The notes under the pieces were generated by a model, which was not told the origin of the DNA, did no database searches, and saw only the letters and a list, made by a program, of their open reading frames with translations. From Halomonas sp. TA22 (GTDB lineage: Bacteria; Pseudomonadota; Gammaproteobacteria; Pseudomonadales; Halomonadaceae), in contig NZ_CP053108.1 of the NCBI RefSeq assembly GCF_013009075.1, positions 2,542,001 through 2,606,000 of the forward strand: 64,000 nt of DNA, read 5' to 3'. The translations under genes were made by a program, and so were the position numbers. Below are positions 38,315 through 48,191 of the stretch, piece by piece. The first letter of the stretch is position 1, and each line of letters starts with the position of its first letter.

Positions 38315-39513
38315 TTCGCATTCCTTTCGACGAAGCGGCGTATCCGGCGCGCCGCCTCCACGGTCGCGCCAAGCTCGGCGACCAAGGCCAGGCGTATCCG
38401 GCCAGCGCCCGGGTTATCGCCACCGCTACCCAAGCGCCCCATGTAACTGCCCGGTAGTACGCTGACGTGCTCTTGGGCATAAAGCTCGCGGGTGAAGCGC
38501 TCATCCTCGCCGCCGGCAACCGCCGGCCACAGGTAGAAGCTCGCGCAAGGCTTGGGAAAGGCCATGACCGGGGCGAGAATATCGGTTACGGCGGAGAATT
38601 TCTCGCGGTAGGCGTCACGATTGGTGCGCACATGCGCCTCGTCGCGCCAGGCGGTGATCGAGGCATGCTGCAGCGGCAGCGACATGGCGCAGCCATGATA
38701 GGTGCGGTAGCGCTTGAAAGGGGTGAGCAGACGGATATCGCCGGCGACGAAGCCCGAGCGCAGCCCCGGCAGATTGGAGCGCTTGGAGAGCGAGTGGAAC
38801 ACCACGCAGCGGTGGTAGTCGTCGCGCCCGAGCAGTGCACAGGCCTGCAGCAGCCCGGGTGGCGGAGCGGCCTCGTCGAGGTAGAGTTCGGAATAGCACT
38901 CGTCGGAGGCGATGATGAAGTCGTGGGTATCGGCCAGCTCGAGCAGGCGCTGGAAGTCGGCCAGCGGCGTCACTGCTCCGGTGGGGTTGCCCGGTGAGCA
39001 GATGAATACCAGCTGAACATCGCGCCAGGTATCGGCACTTACCGACTCGAGGTCAGCACGAAAGCCATGCTCGGCGCGGCAGTCTAGGTAGAGCGGTTGG
39101 CCGCCGGCGAGAAGGGTGGCGCCTTCATAGATCTGGTAGAACGGATTGGGCATCGCCACCTTGGCCGGGCGGGTGCGATCCAGTGCTGCCTGTACGAAGG
39201 AGAAGATCGCCTCGCGAGTGCCATTGACCGGTAGCACCTGGGTATCGGCATCAAGGGACTTGAGACCGAAGCGTCGTATTGTCCAGTCGGCGATCGCCTC
39301 GCGCAGCTCCGCCAGGCCGTTTGTCGCCGGGTAGCGGGCCATCTCGTGTTGATGAGCATGTAGCGTTTCGAGCGCCTCGCCGTAGGGGGCGTGCTGGGGC
39401 TCGCCAATGGTCAGCGGGATGTGCGCCAGCGCGTCGGGAGGCGTCACCGAGGCCTTCAGGGCTGCGAGCTTCTCGAACGGATAGGGCTTCAGGGCATCAA
39501 GATCGGGGTTCAT
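38311..39513 (-). CDS. dapC: Succinyldiaminopimelate transaminase
   Basis: A 400-residue class I PLP aminotransferase. The SxSK-type lysine site is HSLSKRSNLPGLRSG and the nucleotide-ring aspartate motif is IIASDECYSELYLDE. It converts N-succinyl-2-amino-6-oxopimelate to N-succinyl-LL-DAP, using glutamate. Its place between glnD and the ArsC-like/dapD genes makes dapC the right name rather than a generic aminotransferase. The stop overlaps the ArsC-like start. It lies about 100 bases after glnD. Confidence 0.93.
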   Translation of the reverse strand: MNPDLDALKPYPFEKLAALKASVTPPDALAHIPLTIGEPQHAPYGEALETLHAHQHEMARYPATNGLAELREAIADWTIRRFGLKSLDADTQVLPVNGTREAIFSFVQAALDRTRPAKVAMPNPFYQIYEGATLLAGGQPLYLDCRAEHGFRADLESVSADTWRDVQLVFICSPGNPTGAVTPLADFQRLLELADTHDFIIASDECYSELYLDEAAPPPGLLQACALLGRDDYHRCVVFHSLSKRSNLPGLRSGFVAGDIRLLTPFKRYRTYHGCAMSLPLQHASITAWRDEAHVRTNRDAYREKFSAVTDILAPVMAFPKPCASFYLWPAVAGGEDERFTRELYAQEHVSVLPGSYMGRLGSGGDNPGAGRIRLALVAELGATVEAARRIRRFVERNAK

Positions 39514-39612
39514 GGTTGTCCTGGTGGCGCGAGAGGCGCTGATGAATCGAGCAGGCGATTATAGGGAAGGCGCCGAGCTCGCTCAAATCCCGCCCTATCG
39601 CCCGACTTGCCG

Positions 39613-42288
39613 CTATACGCTGAGCATCTCGACCAGACGGGCACGCAGGCACTCCTGACGTTCGGCATCGGTCAGTGGCGCACCGCGCTTGTCGGTAATG
39701 TAGAAGACGTCCTCGACGCGTTCGCCCAGGGTGGCGATCTTGGCTGCCGAGAGGGCGATATCCTGCTCCATGAAGATCCGGCCGACCCTGGCCAGCAGGC
39801 CGGGGCGGTCCGGGGCCACCAGCTCCAACATGGTGCGCTCATTGGCCGGGTCCTGCTCGATCGTCACCTGGGTCGAGACCTTGAAGTGCTTGAGCTGGCG
39901 CGGCGTGTGCCGGGTGACGATCTGCGGATAGTCGTCCGGGTCGTCGAGTTCTTCGACCAGGTGGCGACGGATGCCTTCGATGTGCTCGGAGTCGCGAATC
40001 GCCTCGCCATCGTCATCGAGCACGATGAAGGTGTTGAGGGTCCAGTCGTTGCTCGAGGTGGCGATGCGCGCATCGTGGATCGACAGCCCCAACTGCTCCA
40101 TGGCCGCGGCGGTGGCAGCGAACAGATCGTCCACCGAGCGGGTGTGGATGAAGACTTTGGTGCCGCCCTCGTTCATGTCCTCGGTAGGGACACTGATCAG
40201 TATCAGCGGCAGGGGCGAGCCGCCGTGGGCGAGAATGCCCTGGGTCTGCCAGGCGATCTCGCTCGAGGAGTACTGCAGGAAATAGTCCTCACCCAGCGAC
40301 TCCCAGAGCGCCTCGACTCGCTGGCCATCGATGCCGATGGCGGCGAGCAGTCCCCAGGCTTCCTGGCGCGTCTCGCGCACCCAGTCGTCGCGATCGAGTG
40401 GGTTCTCAAGCCCGCGGCGCAGCACGCGCTTGGTCTCGGCGTGCAGCTGGCGCATCAGCGAGGCGCGCCAGCCATTCCACAGCGTTGGATTGGTGGCATT
40501 GATGTCGGCCACCGTCAGCACGTAGAGGTAGTTGAGGTGCACCTCGTCGCGCACCTGGCGGGCGAAGTCGCGGATCACGTCGGGGTCGGTGATGTCGCGC
40601 TTCTGGGCGGTCTTGGACATCAGCAGGTGGTGCTCGACGAGCCAGCTCACCAGGCGGGTGTCGCGGCTGGTGAGGCCATGGCGCTCACTGAACGCCTCGA
40701 CGTCACGAGCGCCGAGGATCGAGTGGTTGCCGCCACGCCCCTTGCCGATATCGTGATAGAGTCCGGCGATCCACAGCAGCTCGAGCTTGGGCAGCTGGTG
40801 AATCAGCGCGGCGGCGACGGGAAATTCCTGGCGCGCCTCGGGTTTGCGGAACTGATGAATGAACTTGAGCAGGCGCAGCGTATGCGCGTCGACGGTATAG
40901 ATGTGGAACAGGTCGTGCTGCATCAATCCGACTGCCCGGCCGAACTCCGGCAGATACTTGCCGAGCACGCCGTAGCGGTTCATGCGACGCAGCTGGCGGG
41001 CGACGTTGCCGCTGGAGCGCAGCAGCTCCATGAACAGGCTCTGGTGGCGCACGTCGTCGCGAAACAGCACGTCGATTCGGTGGCGATTGTCGCGGATCAG
41101 GCGGATGGTCGAGGCGCGCACCCCTTCGATCTCCGGATGCTGGGCCATCAACAGGAAGAGCTCGAGCAGGGCCGCCGGCCGGCGGTGGAAGACCCGCTCG
41201 TGGCGCACCTGGATATAGCCGCCCTTGATCTCGAAGCGGGGGTTGAGCGGCCGTGTCTCGAGTGCCTCGTCGGCGCGCAGGATCACCTCGTCGAAGTGCT
41301 GCAGCAGCATGTCATTGAGCCCGGCCAGTGCAGTGACGTGCCGGTAGTAGCGCTTCATGAACTGCTCCACGGCCAGCCGCTCGGGGGTGTCGTGGTAGCC
41401 GAACAGCTCGGCGATGGCGCGCTGATGATCGAACAGCAGGCGGTCCTCGGCGCGGTCGGTGAACATGTGCAGGGCGTAGCGTACCTGCCACAGGAAGGCC
41501 TGACCCTGGCTCAGGATACGTAGTTCGGCATCGTTCATGAAGCCGCTGGCAACCACGTCCTCGTAACGCAGGTTGCCGAAATGGCGCTTGGCCACCCAGC
41601 CGATCATCTGTATGTCGCGCAGCCCCCCGGGAGAGCTCTTGATGTTGGGCTCGAGATGGTATTCGGTATTGTTGTAGCGGTAGTGGCGGCTTATCTGCTC
41701 CTGCCACTTGGCTTCGAAGAAGCGATCCGACGCCCATAGCCGCTCGGTGGAGAGACGCTCGCGCATGCTCTCGCGCAGCCGCTCCGGCCCGGCCAGGGTG
41801 CGCGTCTCGAGCAGGTTGGTGATTACCGTGACGTCGTCACGCGCCTCGCGCTCGCAGTCGTCGAGGGAGCGCACGCTCTGGCCGATCTCGAGACCGATGT
41901 CCCACAGGAAGGTGATGAACTCTGTCAACGGCTCGCGGTAGGGGGTGTCGTCGTCGTGCTCGAGCAGCAGCAGCAGGTCGATGTCGGAGTGCGGGTGCAG
42001 CTCGCCGCGACCATAGCCGCCCACCGCAAGCAGCGCGATGCCGTCGTCGGGCCAGGCATGCCGCGACCAGGCGACCTGCAGCAGGCGGTCAAGGCACCAG
42101 GCGCGGCCATGCACCAGGTCGCGTATGTCGGCACCGGCGCGAAAGCGCTCGTCGAGGCGAGCCTTGATCTCGCGCAGTGCCGCCTTGAAGGGGGCGATGG
42201 GCGAGCGGCTGCCGGCCAGCTCGGCACGCAGCTGCGCCTCGTCGAAGAGGCTCTCGTCGGGTTCGAAGCGATAGTGATGAAGGAGCAT
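39613..42288 (-). CDS. glnD: PII uridylyltransferase/uridylyl-removing enzyme
   Basis: An 891-residue nitrogen sensor that adds or removes UMP on PII according to glutamine. The nucleotidyltransferase motif GGYGRGELHPHSDID is at 90-104. The uridylyl-removing HD domain shows GLYHDIGKGRGGNHS near residue 430-460. Two ACT domains fill the last about 190 residues and bind glutamine. I start at MLLHHYRFEPDES, eight bases after the map stop; the open frame upstream is map read in another frame. Together with glnE in this window it forms the glutamine synthetase cascade. Confidence 0.97.
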   Translation of the reverse strand: MLLHHYRFEPDESLFDEAQLRAELAGSRSPIAPFKAALREIKARLDERFRAGADIRDLVHGRAWCLDRLLQVAWSRHAWPDDGIALLAVGGYGRGELHPHSDIDLLLLLEHDDDTPYREPLTEFITFLWDIGLEIGQSVRSLDDCEREARDDVTVITNLLETRTLAGPERLRESMRERLSTERLWASDRFFEAKWQEQISRHYRYNNTEYHLEPNIKSSPGGLRDIQMIGWVAKRHFGNLRYEDVVASGFMNDAELRILSQGQAFLWQVRYALHMFTDRAEDRLLFDHQRAIAELFGYHDTPERLAVEQFMKRYYRHVTALAGLNDMLLQHFDEVILRADEALETRPLNPRFEIKGGYIQVRHERVFHRRPAALLELFLLMAQHPEIEGVRASTIRLIRDNRHRIDVLFRDDVRHQSLFMELLRSSGNVARQLRRMNRYGVLGKYLPEFGRAVGLMQHDLFHIYTVDAHTLRLLKFIHQFRKPEARQEFPVAAALIHQLPKLELLWIAGLYHDIGKGRGGNHSILGARDVEAFSERHGLTSRDTRLVSWLVEHHLLMSKTAQKRDITDPDVIRDFARQVRDEVHLNYLYVLTVADINATNPTLWNGWRASLMRQLHAETKRVLRRGLENPLDRDDWVRETRQEAWGLLAAIGIDGQRVEALWESLGEDYFLQYSSSEIAWQTQGILAHGGSPLPLILISVPTEDMNEGGTKVFIHTRSVDDLFAATAAAMEQLGLSIHDARIATSSNDWTLNTFIVLDDDGEAIRDSEHIEGIRRHLVEELDDPDDYPQIVTRHTPRQLKHFKVSTQVTIEQDPANERTMLELVAPDRPGLLARVGRIFMEQDIALSAAKIATLGERVEDVFYITDKRGAPLTDAERQECLRARLVEMLSV

Positions 42289-42296
42289 GGGCCGAT

Positions 42297-43088
42297 CTAA
42301 GCTTCGAGGAAGCTCAGATCTTCCTCGCTGCGAGCGGTGAGCACCTCGACGCCGCTGGCAGTCACCAGCAGGGTGTGCTCCCACTGGGCCGACAGACTCT
42401 TGTCCTTGGTGACCGCCGTCCAGCCGTCGCGCAGCACCTTGGTGCGGTAACCGCCGACATTGACCATCGGTTCGATGGTGAAGCACATGCCCTCGGCCAG
42501 TGCGATGTCCGCCTCCGGGGCATAGCCGTCGTAGTGCAGCACCTGGGGCTCCTCATGGAAGCCGGCACCGATGCCATGGCCGCAGAAGTCGCGCACCACC
42601 GAATAGCCATTGGATTCGGCGTGGTGCTGGATGACCCGCGCCAGTTCTGAGAGTTTGACGCCCGGCTTGACCAGGGCGATGCTCTTGTAAAGACACTCCT
42701 GGGTGACCCGGCACAGCCGCTCGCCCTGAATGGTCTCGCCGATCACGAACATCATGCTGCTGTCGCCGTGGTAGCCATCGGCGGTCTTGACGGTAATGTC
42801 GAGATTCATGATGTCGCCCTTCTTGAGCTTGCGGGCAAAGTCCGGGAAGCCATGGCAGACGACATGGTTGAGCGAGGTGCATGTCGACTTGGGGAAGCCG
42901 TGATAGTTGAGCGGTGCGGGAGTCGAGCCCAGCTCGTCGACGATGAACTCGTGGCACAGCCGGTCGATCTCGCCGGTGCTGATCCCTGCCTGCACGTGCG
43001 GCGTGATCATCTCCAGCACGCGCGCGGCCTGGCGCCCGGCTTCGCGCATCTTGTCGATCTCTTCGGGTGTCTTGATGGGAACGTTCAT
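42297..43088 (-). CDS. map: Methionine aminopeptidase, type I
   Basis: A 263-residue M24 metallopeptidase that removes the initiator methionine. Metal ligands are visible: the aspartates in NLDITVKTADGYHGDSS, the histidine in CGHGIGAGFHEEP, and the glutamates in FTIEPM and QWEHTLLV. I start at MNVPIKTPEEIDKM. It is the head of a minus-strand run with glnD and is divergent from rpsB, the standard gammaproteobacterial arrangement. Confidence 0.97.
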   Translation of the reverse strand: MNVPIKTPEEIDKMREAGRQAARVLEMITPHVQAGISTGEIDRLCHEFIVDELGSTPAPLNYHGFPKSTCTSLNHVVCHGFPDFARKLKKGDIMNLDITVKTADGYHGDSSMMFVIGETIQGERLCRVTQECLYKSIALVKPGVKLSELARVIQHHAESNGYSVVRDFCGHGIGAGFHEEPQVLHYDGYAPEADIALAEGMCFTIEPMVNVGGYRTKVLRDGWTAVTKDKSLSAQWEHTLLVTASGVEVLTARSEEDLSFLEA

Positions 43089-43391
43089 GGAGTCTCGAAT
43101 CAGGGGGGGTTGGCGCGGCACATCGATGGCACCGAAAGGCCATGACGATGCGCGACGACTTCATCTTGATATTGATCTATGGTATAAAGCCGCGCGCTTT
43201 CCTGCAACGCTGTGCCGATGGCAAGGAACCCTAACAGGGATCGTGCCGGTCGCCCAGTCTGCGGGGCGCAACTGAAACGCCTAATACACACATGCACCGA
43301 CACATGTTCCCGGGTGCCGTCGCGGCGAAAGGCCGGACGGTCGGATCCATGGGGTGCGTGGAGGCCTAACCCGATAGTCCAGGAGTCATCC
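43089..43391 (+). promoter_or_regulatory. rpsB promoter and long structured leader (t44-like position)
   Basis: The 303-base gap between map and rpsB holds an extended -10 promoter: TGG (43180-43182) then TATAAA (43183-43188). The leader of about 200 bases is rich in inverted repeats, including CCC-TAACA-GGG near 43228 and GC-rich hairpins from 43245 to 43360, then AGGAG before the ATG. In E. coli the same position carries the t44/rpsB leader, where ribosomal protein S2 represses its own mRNA. Function is taken from that known case; I have not matched the consensus base by base. Confidence 0.6.
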
Positions 43392-44123
43392 ATGTCTCAA
43401 GTCAATATGCGCGACCTGCTCAAGGCAGGGGCCCACTTCGGCCACCAGACCAAGTACTGGAACCCGAAGATGAGCAAGTTCATCTTCGGCGCACGCAACA
43501 AGATCCACATCATCAACCTCGAGCACACCCTGCCGGCGCTCAACGAAGCGATCGGCGTGGTCGAGAAGATGGCCGCTTCCAACAACAAGATCATGTTCGT
43601 CGGCACCAAGCGCAGCGCGAGCAAAATCATCAAGGAAGAAGCCAATCGCGTCAGCATGCCCTTCGTCAACCATCGCTGGTTGGGTGGCATGCTGACCAAC
43701 TACAAGACCATTCGTCAGTCCATCAAGCGTCTGCGCGAGCTCGAAGCGATGCATGAAGACGGCACCTTCGACAAGCTGACCAAGAAAGAAGTGCTGATGG
43801 CGACCCGCGAGCAGGAGAAACTCGAGCGCTCCGTGGGCGGTATCAAGGAGATGGGCGGCCTGCCCGATGCGCTGTTCGTGATCGACGTCGACCACGAGCG
43901 CATCGCGATCAACGAAGCCAACAAGCTGGGCATTCCGGTCATCGGTGTGGTCGATACCAACTCCAATCCGGACGGCGTCGACTACGTGATCCCGGGTAAC
44001 GATGACTCCATCGGCGCCATCCAGATCTATGTCAAGGCCATCGCCGATGCCTGTGCCCGGGCGAAGGAAGGCCGTCCCGACGAGTTCGTCGAGGTCTCCG
44101 AGACCAACGAAGTCGCCGAGTAA
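43392..44123 (+). CDS. rpsB: 30S ribosomal protein S2
   Basis: A 243-residue ribosomal protein that binds the 30S subunit at the platform with S1. It begins [20 protein letters not shown], a conserved S2 N-terminus, and holds [15 protein letters not shown] and [15 protein letters not shown]. An AGGAG ribosome-binding site precedes the start. The next gene is tsf, after 157 bases with a terminator-like hairpin. Confidence 0.99.
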   Translation: MSQVNMRDLLKAGAHFGHQTKYWNPKMSKFIFGARNKIHIINLEHTLPALNEAIGVVEKMAASNNKIMFVGTKRSASKIIKEEANRVSMPFVNHRWLGGMLTNYKTIRQSIKRLRELEAMHEDGTFDKLTKKEVLMATREQEKLERSVGGIKEMGGLPDALFVIDVDHERIAINEANKLGIPVIGVVDTNSNPDGVDYVIPGNDDSIGAIQIYVKAIADACARAKEGRPDEFVEVSETNEVAE

Positions 44124-44193
44124 GATAGTCGCGGCTGGCCAAGGCAGCCTGGCTGACCATCATCGGTCCGCGGCTGTCTTCGGCTCGATGCAC

Positions 44194-44216
44194 AAGGGGG
44201 GCCTGGCCCCCTTTTT
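44194..44216 (+). terminator. Terminator/attenuator between rpsB and tsf
   Basis: Stem AAGGGGG (44194-44200) with CCCCCTT (44207-44213), followed by T's. In E. coli the rpsB-tsf gap likewise holds a partial terminator, which lowers tsf relative to rpsB. Here it is about 65 bases before tsf. Confidence 0.75.
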
Positions 44217-44280
44217 CCACCCCGCAGGGTGGGAAGGCTCAAGCGAATACCGACGTTGACACACATTCAGAGGTAATGAC

Positions 44281-45150
44281 ATGGCAGCTATCAGCGCGTC
44301 TCAAGTGAAGGAACTGCGCGAGCGCACCGGGCTCGGCATGATGGAGTGCAAGAAGGCACTGACCGAAGCCGGTGGCGATATCGAGAAGGCCATCGATGAC
44401 CTGCGCAAGAACTCCGGTCTCAAGGCCGCCAAGAAGGCCGGTCGTACCGCCGCCGAGGGCGCCGTTGTCACTCGCGTGGCGCAGGACGGCAGCTATGGCG
44501 TGATGGTCGAGATCAACTCCGAGACCGACTTCGTCGCCCGCGACGACAACTTCAAGGCGTTCGCCGACAAGATTGCCGAGGCCTTCTTCACCGCCAAGAG
44601 CGAAGATGTGGCCGCGGTCATGGCGGGCGAGCTGGAGGCGGTTCGCGAGCAGCTGGTCCAGAAGATCGGCGAGAACATCAGCGTACGCCGCTGCATGGTG
44701 CTCGAAGCCACTGACGGTGGTCTGGTGGGCGAATACGTCCACGGCGGCCGTATCGGCGTGCTGACTCTGCTCAAGGGCGGCAACAGCGAAGTAGCCAAGG
44801 ATGTCGCGATGCACGTCGCCGCGATCAATCCGGCCGTGGCGCGTCCCGAGAACATGCCGCAGGAGCAGCTCGACAAGGAGAAAGCGATCATCCTGGCGCA
44901 GCCCGACATGGCTGGCAAGCCCGAGCAGATCGCCGAGAAGATGGTCGAAGGCCGTCTGAAGAAGTACCTGGCCGAGAACAGCCTGACCGAACAGCCTTTC
45001 GTCAAGGATCCCAACCAGACCGTCGCCGAGTTCGTCAAGGCAGCGGGCGGTGAGGTGCTTGGCTTCGCCCGCTTCGAAGTGGGCGAGGGCATCGAGAAGG
45101 AAGAGGTCGATTTTGCCAAGGAAGTCATGGAACAAGCTCGCCGTAGCTAA
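44281..45150 (+). CDS. tsf: Elongation factor Ts
   Basis: A 289-residue guanine-nucleotide exchange factor for EF-Tu. It carries the N-terminal UBA-like domain ([19 protein letters not shown]) and the [10 protein letters not shown] signature near residue 82. Length fits the family. GAGGTAATGAC before the start gives an AGAGG ribosome-binding site. It follows rpsB, with the pyrH hairpin region after it. Confidence 0.99.
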   Translation: MAAISASQVKELRERTGLGMMECKKALTEAGGDIEKAIDDLRKNSGLKAAKKAGRTAAEGAVVTRVAQDGSYGVMVEINSETDFVARDDNFKAFADKIAEAFFTAKSEDVAAVMAGELEAVREQLVQKIGENISVRRCMVLEATDGGLVGEYVHGGRIGVLTLLKGGNSEVAKDVAMHVAAINPAVARPENMPQEQLDKEKAIILAQPDMAGKPEQIAEKMVEGRLKKYLAENSLTEQPFVKDPNQTVAEFVKAAGGEVLGFARFEVGEGIEKEEVDFAKEVMEQARRS

Positions 45151-45170
45151 GGTCCGACTTCGTGGTACGT

Positions 45171-45196
45171 ATGGCGTGCGCAATAGCGCACGCCAT
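45171..45196 (+). promoter_or_regulatory. Hairpin between tsf and pyrH
   Basis: A perfect 11-bp stem, ATGGCGTGCGC (45171-45181) and GCGCACGCCAT (45186-45196), loop AATA. No T tract follows, so it is probably an mRNA 3' stabiliser or a weak pause rather than a terminator. Confidence 0.5.
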
Positions 45197-45266
45197 CGCG
45201 TATCCGGCTGCTGAATGCCAGCCATGTATTCCTTCCCGTCCGTCGATGCCACCCAGGAGACCTGTC

Positions 45267-46025
45267 ATGTCCAGTATCCCCGAGCAAAGCACCAAGACCG
45301 AGCGAGGCGCCAAGTCGAAGTACAAGCGCATTCTGCTCAAGCTATCCGGCGAAGCCCTGATGGGCGAGCACGATTTCGGTATCGACCCCAAGGTGCTCGA
45401 TCGCATGGCGCTGGAGATCGGTCAGCTGGTCGGGATCGGCGTGCAGGTGGGTATCGTGGTGGGCGGCGGCAACTTGTTTCGCGGTGCGGCGCTCAATGAA
45501 GCGGGCATGGACCGGGTCACCGGCGACCACATGGGCATGCTGGCCACGGTGATGAACGCGTTGGCCATGCGCGACGCGCTGGAGCGCTCCAACATTCGTT
45601 CGCGGGTAATGTCGGCGATCCCGATGAGCGGTGTCGTGGAGCACTATGATCGCCGGACCGGCATTCGCTACCTCACCTCGGGAGACGTGGTATTGTTTTC
45701 CGCCGGTACCGGCAATCCCTTCTTCACCACCGACTCGGCGGCCTGCCTGCGCGGCATCGAGATCGATGCCGACGTGGTGATCAAGGCCACCAAGGTCGAT
45801 GGGGTCTACGACAAGGATCCGGTCAAGTACAGCGATGCGGTGAAGTACGATCGTCTGACCTACGACGAGGTACTCGACCAAAAGCTGGGTGTCATGGATT
45901 TGACCGCCATTTGCCTGGTGCGTGACCATGACATGCCGGTACGCGTATTCGACATGAACAAGGCCGGCGCACTACTGAATCTGGTGGTGGGCGGCACGGA
46001 AGGCACTCTGATCGACAGAGGGTAG
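45267..46025 (+). CDS. pyrH: UMP kinase
   Basis: A 252-residue hexameric kinase forming UDP from UMP and ATP. The substrate region [11 protein letters not shown] and the acidic nucleotide site [15 protein letters not shown] are present. I start at [12 protein letters not shown] after CAGGAGACCTG; the open frame upstream is leader. It is followed five bases later by the frr start. It belongs to the conserved tsf-pyrH-frr run. Confidence 0.97.
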   Translation: MSSIPEQSTKTERGAKSKYKRILLKLSGEALMGEHDFGIDPKVLDRMALEIGQLVGIGVQVGIVVGGGNLFRGAALNEAGMDRVTGDHMGMLATVMNALAMRDALERSNIRSRVMSAIPMSGVVEHYDRRTGIRYLTSGDVVLFSAGTGNPFFTTDSAACLRGIEIDADVVIKATKVDGVYDKDPVKYSDAVKYDRLTYDEVLDQKLGVMDLTAICLVRDHDMPVRVFDMNKAGALLNLVVGGTEGTLIDRG

Positions 46026-46029
46026 AACA

Positions 46030-46587
46030 GTGATCAACGATATCAAGAAAGATGCGCAGAGCCGCATGACCAAGAGCCTGGAAGCGCTTCAGGCCAACTT
46101 CCACAAGATTCGCACCGGGCGTGCCCATGCCAGCATCCTGGATGCCGTCATGGTCGACTACTACGGTAACCCAACGCCGATCAACCAGGTGGCCAGCGTC
46201 AATGTCGAGGACGCCCGTACACTGACCGTGATGCCCTGGGAACAGAACATGGTACCCAAGGTCGAGAAGGCGATCATGACCTCGGATCTGGGTCTCAACC
46301 CCGCGTCGGCGGGCAATGTGATTCGCGTGCCGATGCCGATGCTGACCGAGGAGACTCGCAAGGGTTACATCAAGCAGGCGAGAGCCGAGGCCGAAAACGC
46401 CCGGGTGGCCGTGCGCAACGTGCGCCGCGATGCCAATGGCGACCTGAAATCGCTGCTCAAGGAGAAAGAGATCTCCGAAGATGACGAGCATCGCGCCGCC
46501 GACGAGATCCAGAAGCTGACCGACAAGCACATCGCTGAGGTCGACAAGCTGCTGGAAGCCAAGGAACATGACCTGATGCAGGTCTGA
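46030..46587 (+). CDS. frr: Ribosome recycling factor
   Basis: A 185-residue factor that splits the post-termination ribosome with EF-G. The coiled-coil domain is visible at both ends, and the [16 protein letters not shown] hinge is present. The start is GTG at 46030, four bases after the pyrH stop, with AGAGGG inside the pyrH end as ribosome-binding site. A strong terminator follows. Confidence 0.97.
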   Translation: MINDIKKDAQSRMTKSLEALQANFHKIRTGRAHASILDAVMVDYYGNPTPINQVASVNVEDARTLTVMPWEQNMVPKVEKAIMTSDLGLNPASAGNVIRVPMPMLTEETRKGYIKQARAEAENARVAVRNVRRDANGDLKSLLKEKEISEDDEHRAADEIQKLTDKHIAEVDKLLEAKEHDLMQV

Positions 46588-46591
46588 AGGC

Positions 46592-46619
46592 TGCCGGGCG
46601 CGTGGCGCCCGGCACTTTT
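46592..46619 (+). terminator. Terminator after frr
   Basis: Perfect 10-bp stem TGCCGGGCGC (46592-46601) and GCGCCCGGCA (46605-46614), loop GTG, followed by CTTTTT. Some reading through to uppS is likely since uppS starts 52 bases after the frr stop. Confidence 0.85.
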
Positions 46620-46638
46620 TCCCTCCATGCGAGACTCC

Positions 46639-47394
46639 ATGACGTCAACGTCTTATGAAGTCCATCATGAAGGAGAGCCACGCCATGTGGCGATCATCAT
46701 GGATGGCAATAACCGCTGGGCCCGCGCCCGAGGGCTCTCCGGGGTGCGAGGTCACCGCGCGGGAGTGGAAGCCGTGCGTGCGGTGATCCGCCGCGCCGCC
46801 GAGCGCGGCATCGAGACCTTGACCCTGTTTGCCTTCTCCAGCGAAAACTGGAAACGTCCCATCGCTGAAGTCGATGCGTTGATGGAGCTTTTCCTGTTGG
46901 CGCTGAAGCGCGAGGTCAAGAAGCTCCACGAACACAATATCCGCTTGACGATCATCGGCGAGCGCGAGGGCTTCTCCCATTCGATCCAGAAGCATATCGA
47001 GCGTGCCGAGTCGCTGACCCGGGACAATCACGGCATGCATCTGGTGATCGCTGCCAATTACGGCGGGCAGTGGGATATCGCCCAGGCGGCAAGGCGTCTG
47101 GCCGAGCAGGTCGCCGAGGGTAAGCTGACCCCGGAACAGGTGAGCGAGCAGCGCCTGGCCAGTGAGCTGTGCCTGGCGGATTGCTCGCCAGTGGATCTGT
47201 GCATCCGGACCAGTGGCGAGCAGCGGCTCTCCAATTTCCTACTGTGGCAGCTCGCCTATGCCGAACTCTACTTCTCGCCGCTGCTGTGGCCGGACTTCGA
47301 TGGCGCCGCCTTCGATCAGGCCGTCGAGAGCTATCAGCAGCGCCAGCGACGCTTCGGCATGACTCACGAACAGATCGAGGCCCAGGGTGCTTAG
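46639..47394 (+). CDS. uppS: Undecaprenyl diphosphate synthase
   Basis: A 251-residue cis-prenyltransferase making the C55 carrier lipid for peptidoglycan and O-antigen. The catalytic aspartate lies in AIIMDGNNRWA (about residue 21), followed by SGVRGHRAGVEAV and the C-terminal RTSGEQRLSNFLLWQ. I start at MTSTSYEVHH, four codons after another ATG. The stop overlaps the cdsA start by 8 bases. Confidence 0.96.
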   Translation: MTSTSYEVHHEGEPRHVAIIMDGNNRWARARGLSGVRGHRAGVEAVRAVIRRAAERGIETLTLFAFSSENWKRPIAEVDALMELFLLALKREVKKLHEHNIRLTIIGEREGFSHSIQKHIERAESLTRDNHGMHLVIAANYGGQWDIAQAARRLAEQVAEGKLTPEQVSEQRLASELCLADCSPVDLCIRTSGEQRLSNFLLWQLAYAELYFSPLLWPDFDGAAFDQAVESYQQRQRRFGMTHEQIEAQGA

Positions 47395-48184
47395 ACAGCG
47401 AATCATCACAGCCCTTTGGCTGGCGCCACTGACGCTGATTGGGCTCTTCGTTCTGGAGGGTGGCGCCTTCGCCCTGTTCACCGGCCTTGTGGTGGTGCTG
47501 GGTGCCTGGGAGTGGGCCAATCTGGCCGGTATCGAGGCCCCCCGCCTGCGGCTGGGCTACGCGCTGGGGCTGGCGGCGCTGATGCTTTCGATGTGGCTCA
47601 GCGGTGCGGCGCTGTCTATCTGGCCGCTATGGCTGGCGGTACTGGTGTGGCTTTGCAATCTCTATTGGGTCGTGCACTATCCCGATCGCCAAACGCAGTG
47701 GGGCGCATCTGTCAGGCGTCTGGCGTTGGGGGTGGCGGTGCTGTTGCCTTGCTGGGTCGGCTTCCAGTGGTTGCGCGGCAGCGGTGCGGAGTGGTTGCTG
47801 TTCGTGCTGCTGCTGGTATGGAGCGCCGATAGCGGAGCCTATTTCGCCGGTCGCGCCTATGGCAAGCGCAAACTGGCGCCGCGGGTCAGTCCCGGCAAGT
47901 CCATGGAAGGGGTGGTGGGCGGGCTTGTGGCGGTCACCCTGCTGGCGTTGATCTTCGGCGTCTGGCAGAACCTCGGTGTCGGTCAGGGACTGGCACTGGT
48001 GGTCATTACCTGGATCGTCACGCTGGCTTCGGTGCTCGGAGATCTGTTCGAAAGCATGCTCAAGCGCTTTCGCGGGATCAAGGATTCAAGCGCGCTGCTG
48101 CCGGGCCATGGCGGCGTGCTCGACCGTATCGACAGCCTGACGGCCGCCATACCGTTGTTCGCTCTGCTTACCCTGTGGATGTGA
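47387..48184 (+). CDS. cdsA: Phosphatidate cytidylyltransferase
   Basis: A 265-residue inner-membrane protein with about seven or eight helices. The family signature [18 protein letters not shown] is at about 145-162 and [19 protein letters not shown] near the C-terminus. It makes CDP-diacylglycerol for all phospholipids. It starts at a GTG (47387) inside the uppS end, so translation is probably coupled. It is followed after seven bases by dxr. Confidence 0.95.
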   Translation: MLRQRIITALWLAPLTLIGLFVLEGGAFALFTGLVVVLGAWEWANLAGIEAPRLRLGYALGLAALMLSMWLSGAALSIWPLWLAVLVWLCNLYWVVHYPDRQTQWGASVRRLALGVAVLLPCWVGFQWLRGSGAEWLLFVLLLVWSADSGAYFAGRAYGKRKLAPRVSPGKSMEGVVGGLVAVTLLALIFGVWQNLGVGQGLALVVITWIVTLASVLGDLFESMLKRFRGIKDSSALLPGHGGVLDRIDSLTAAIPLFALLTLWM

Positions 48185-48191
48185 TCTGCCC

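Noticed and set aside
39607-41523. A 638-codon open frame on the plus strand opposite glnD
   Set aside because: It mirrors glnD, whose domains are complete on the minus strand. The plus-strand protein has no recognisable domain.
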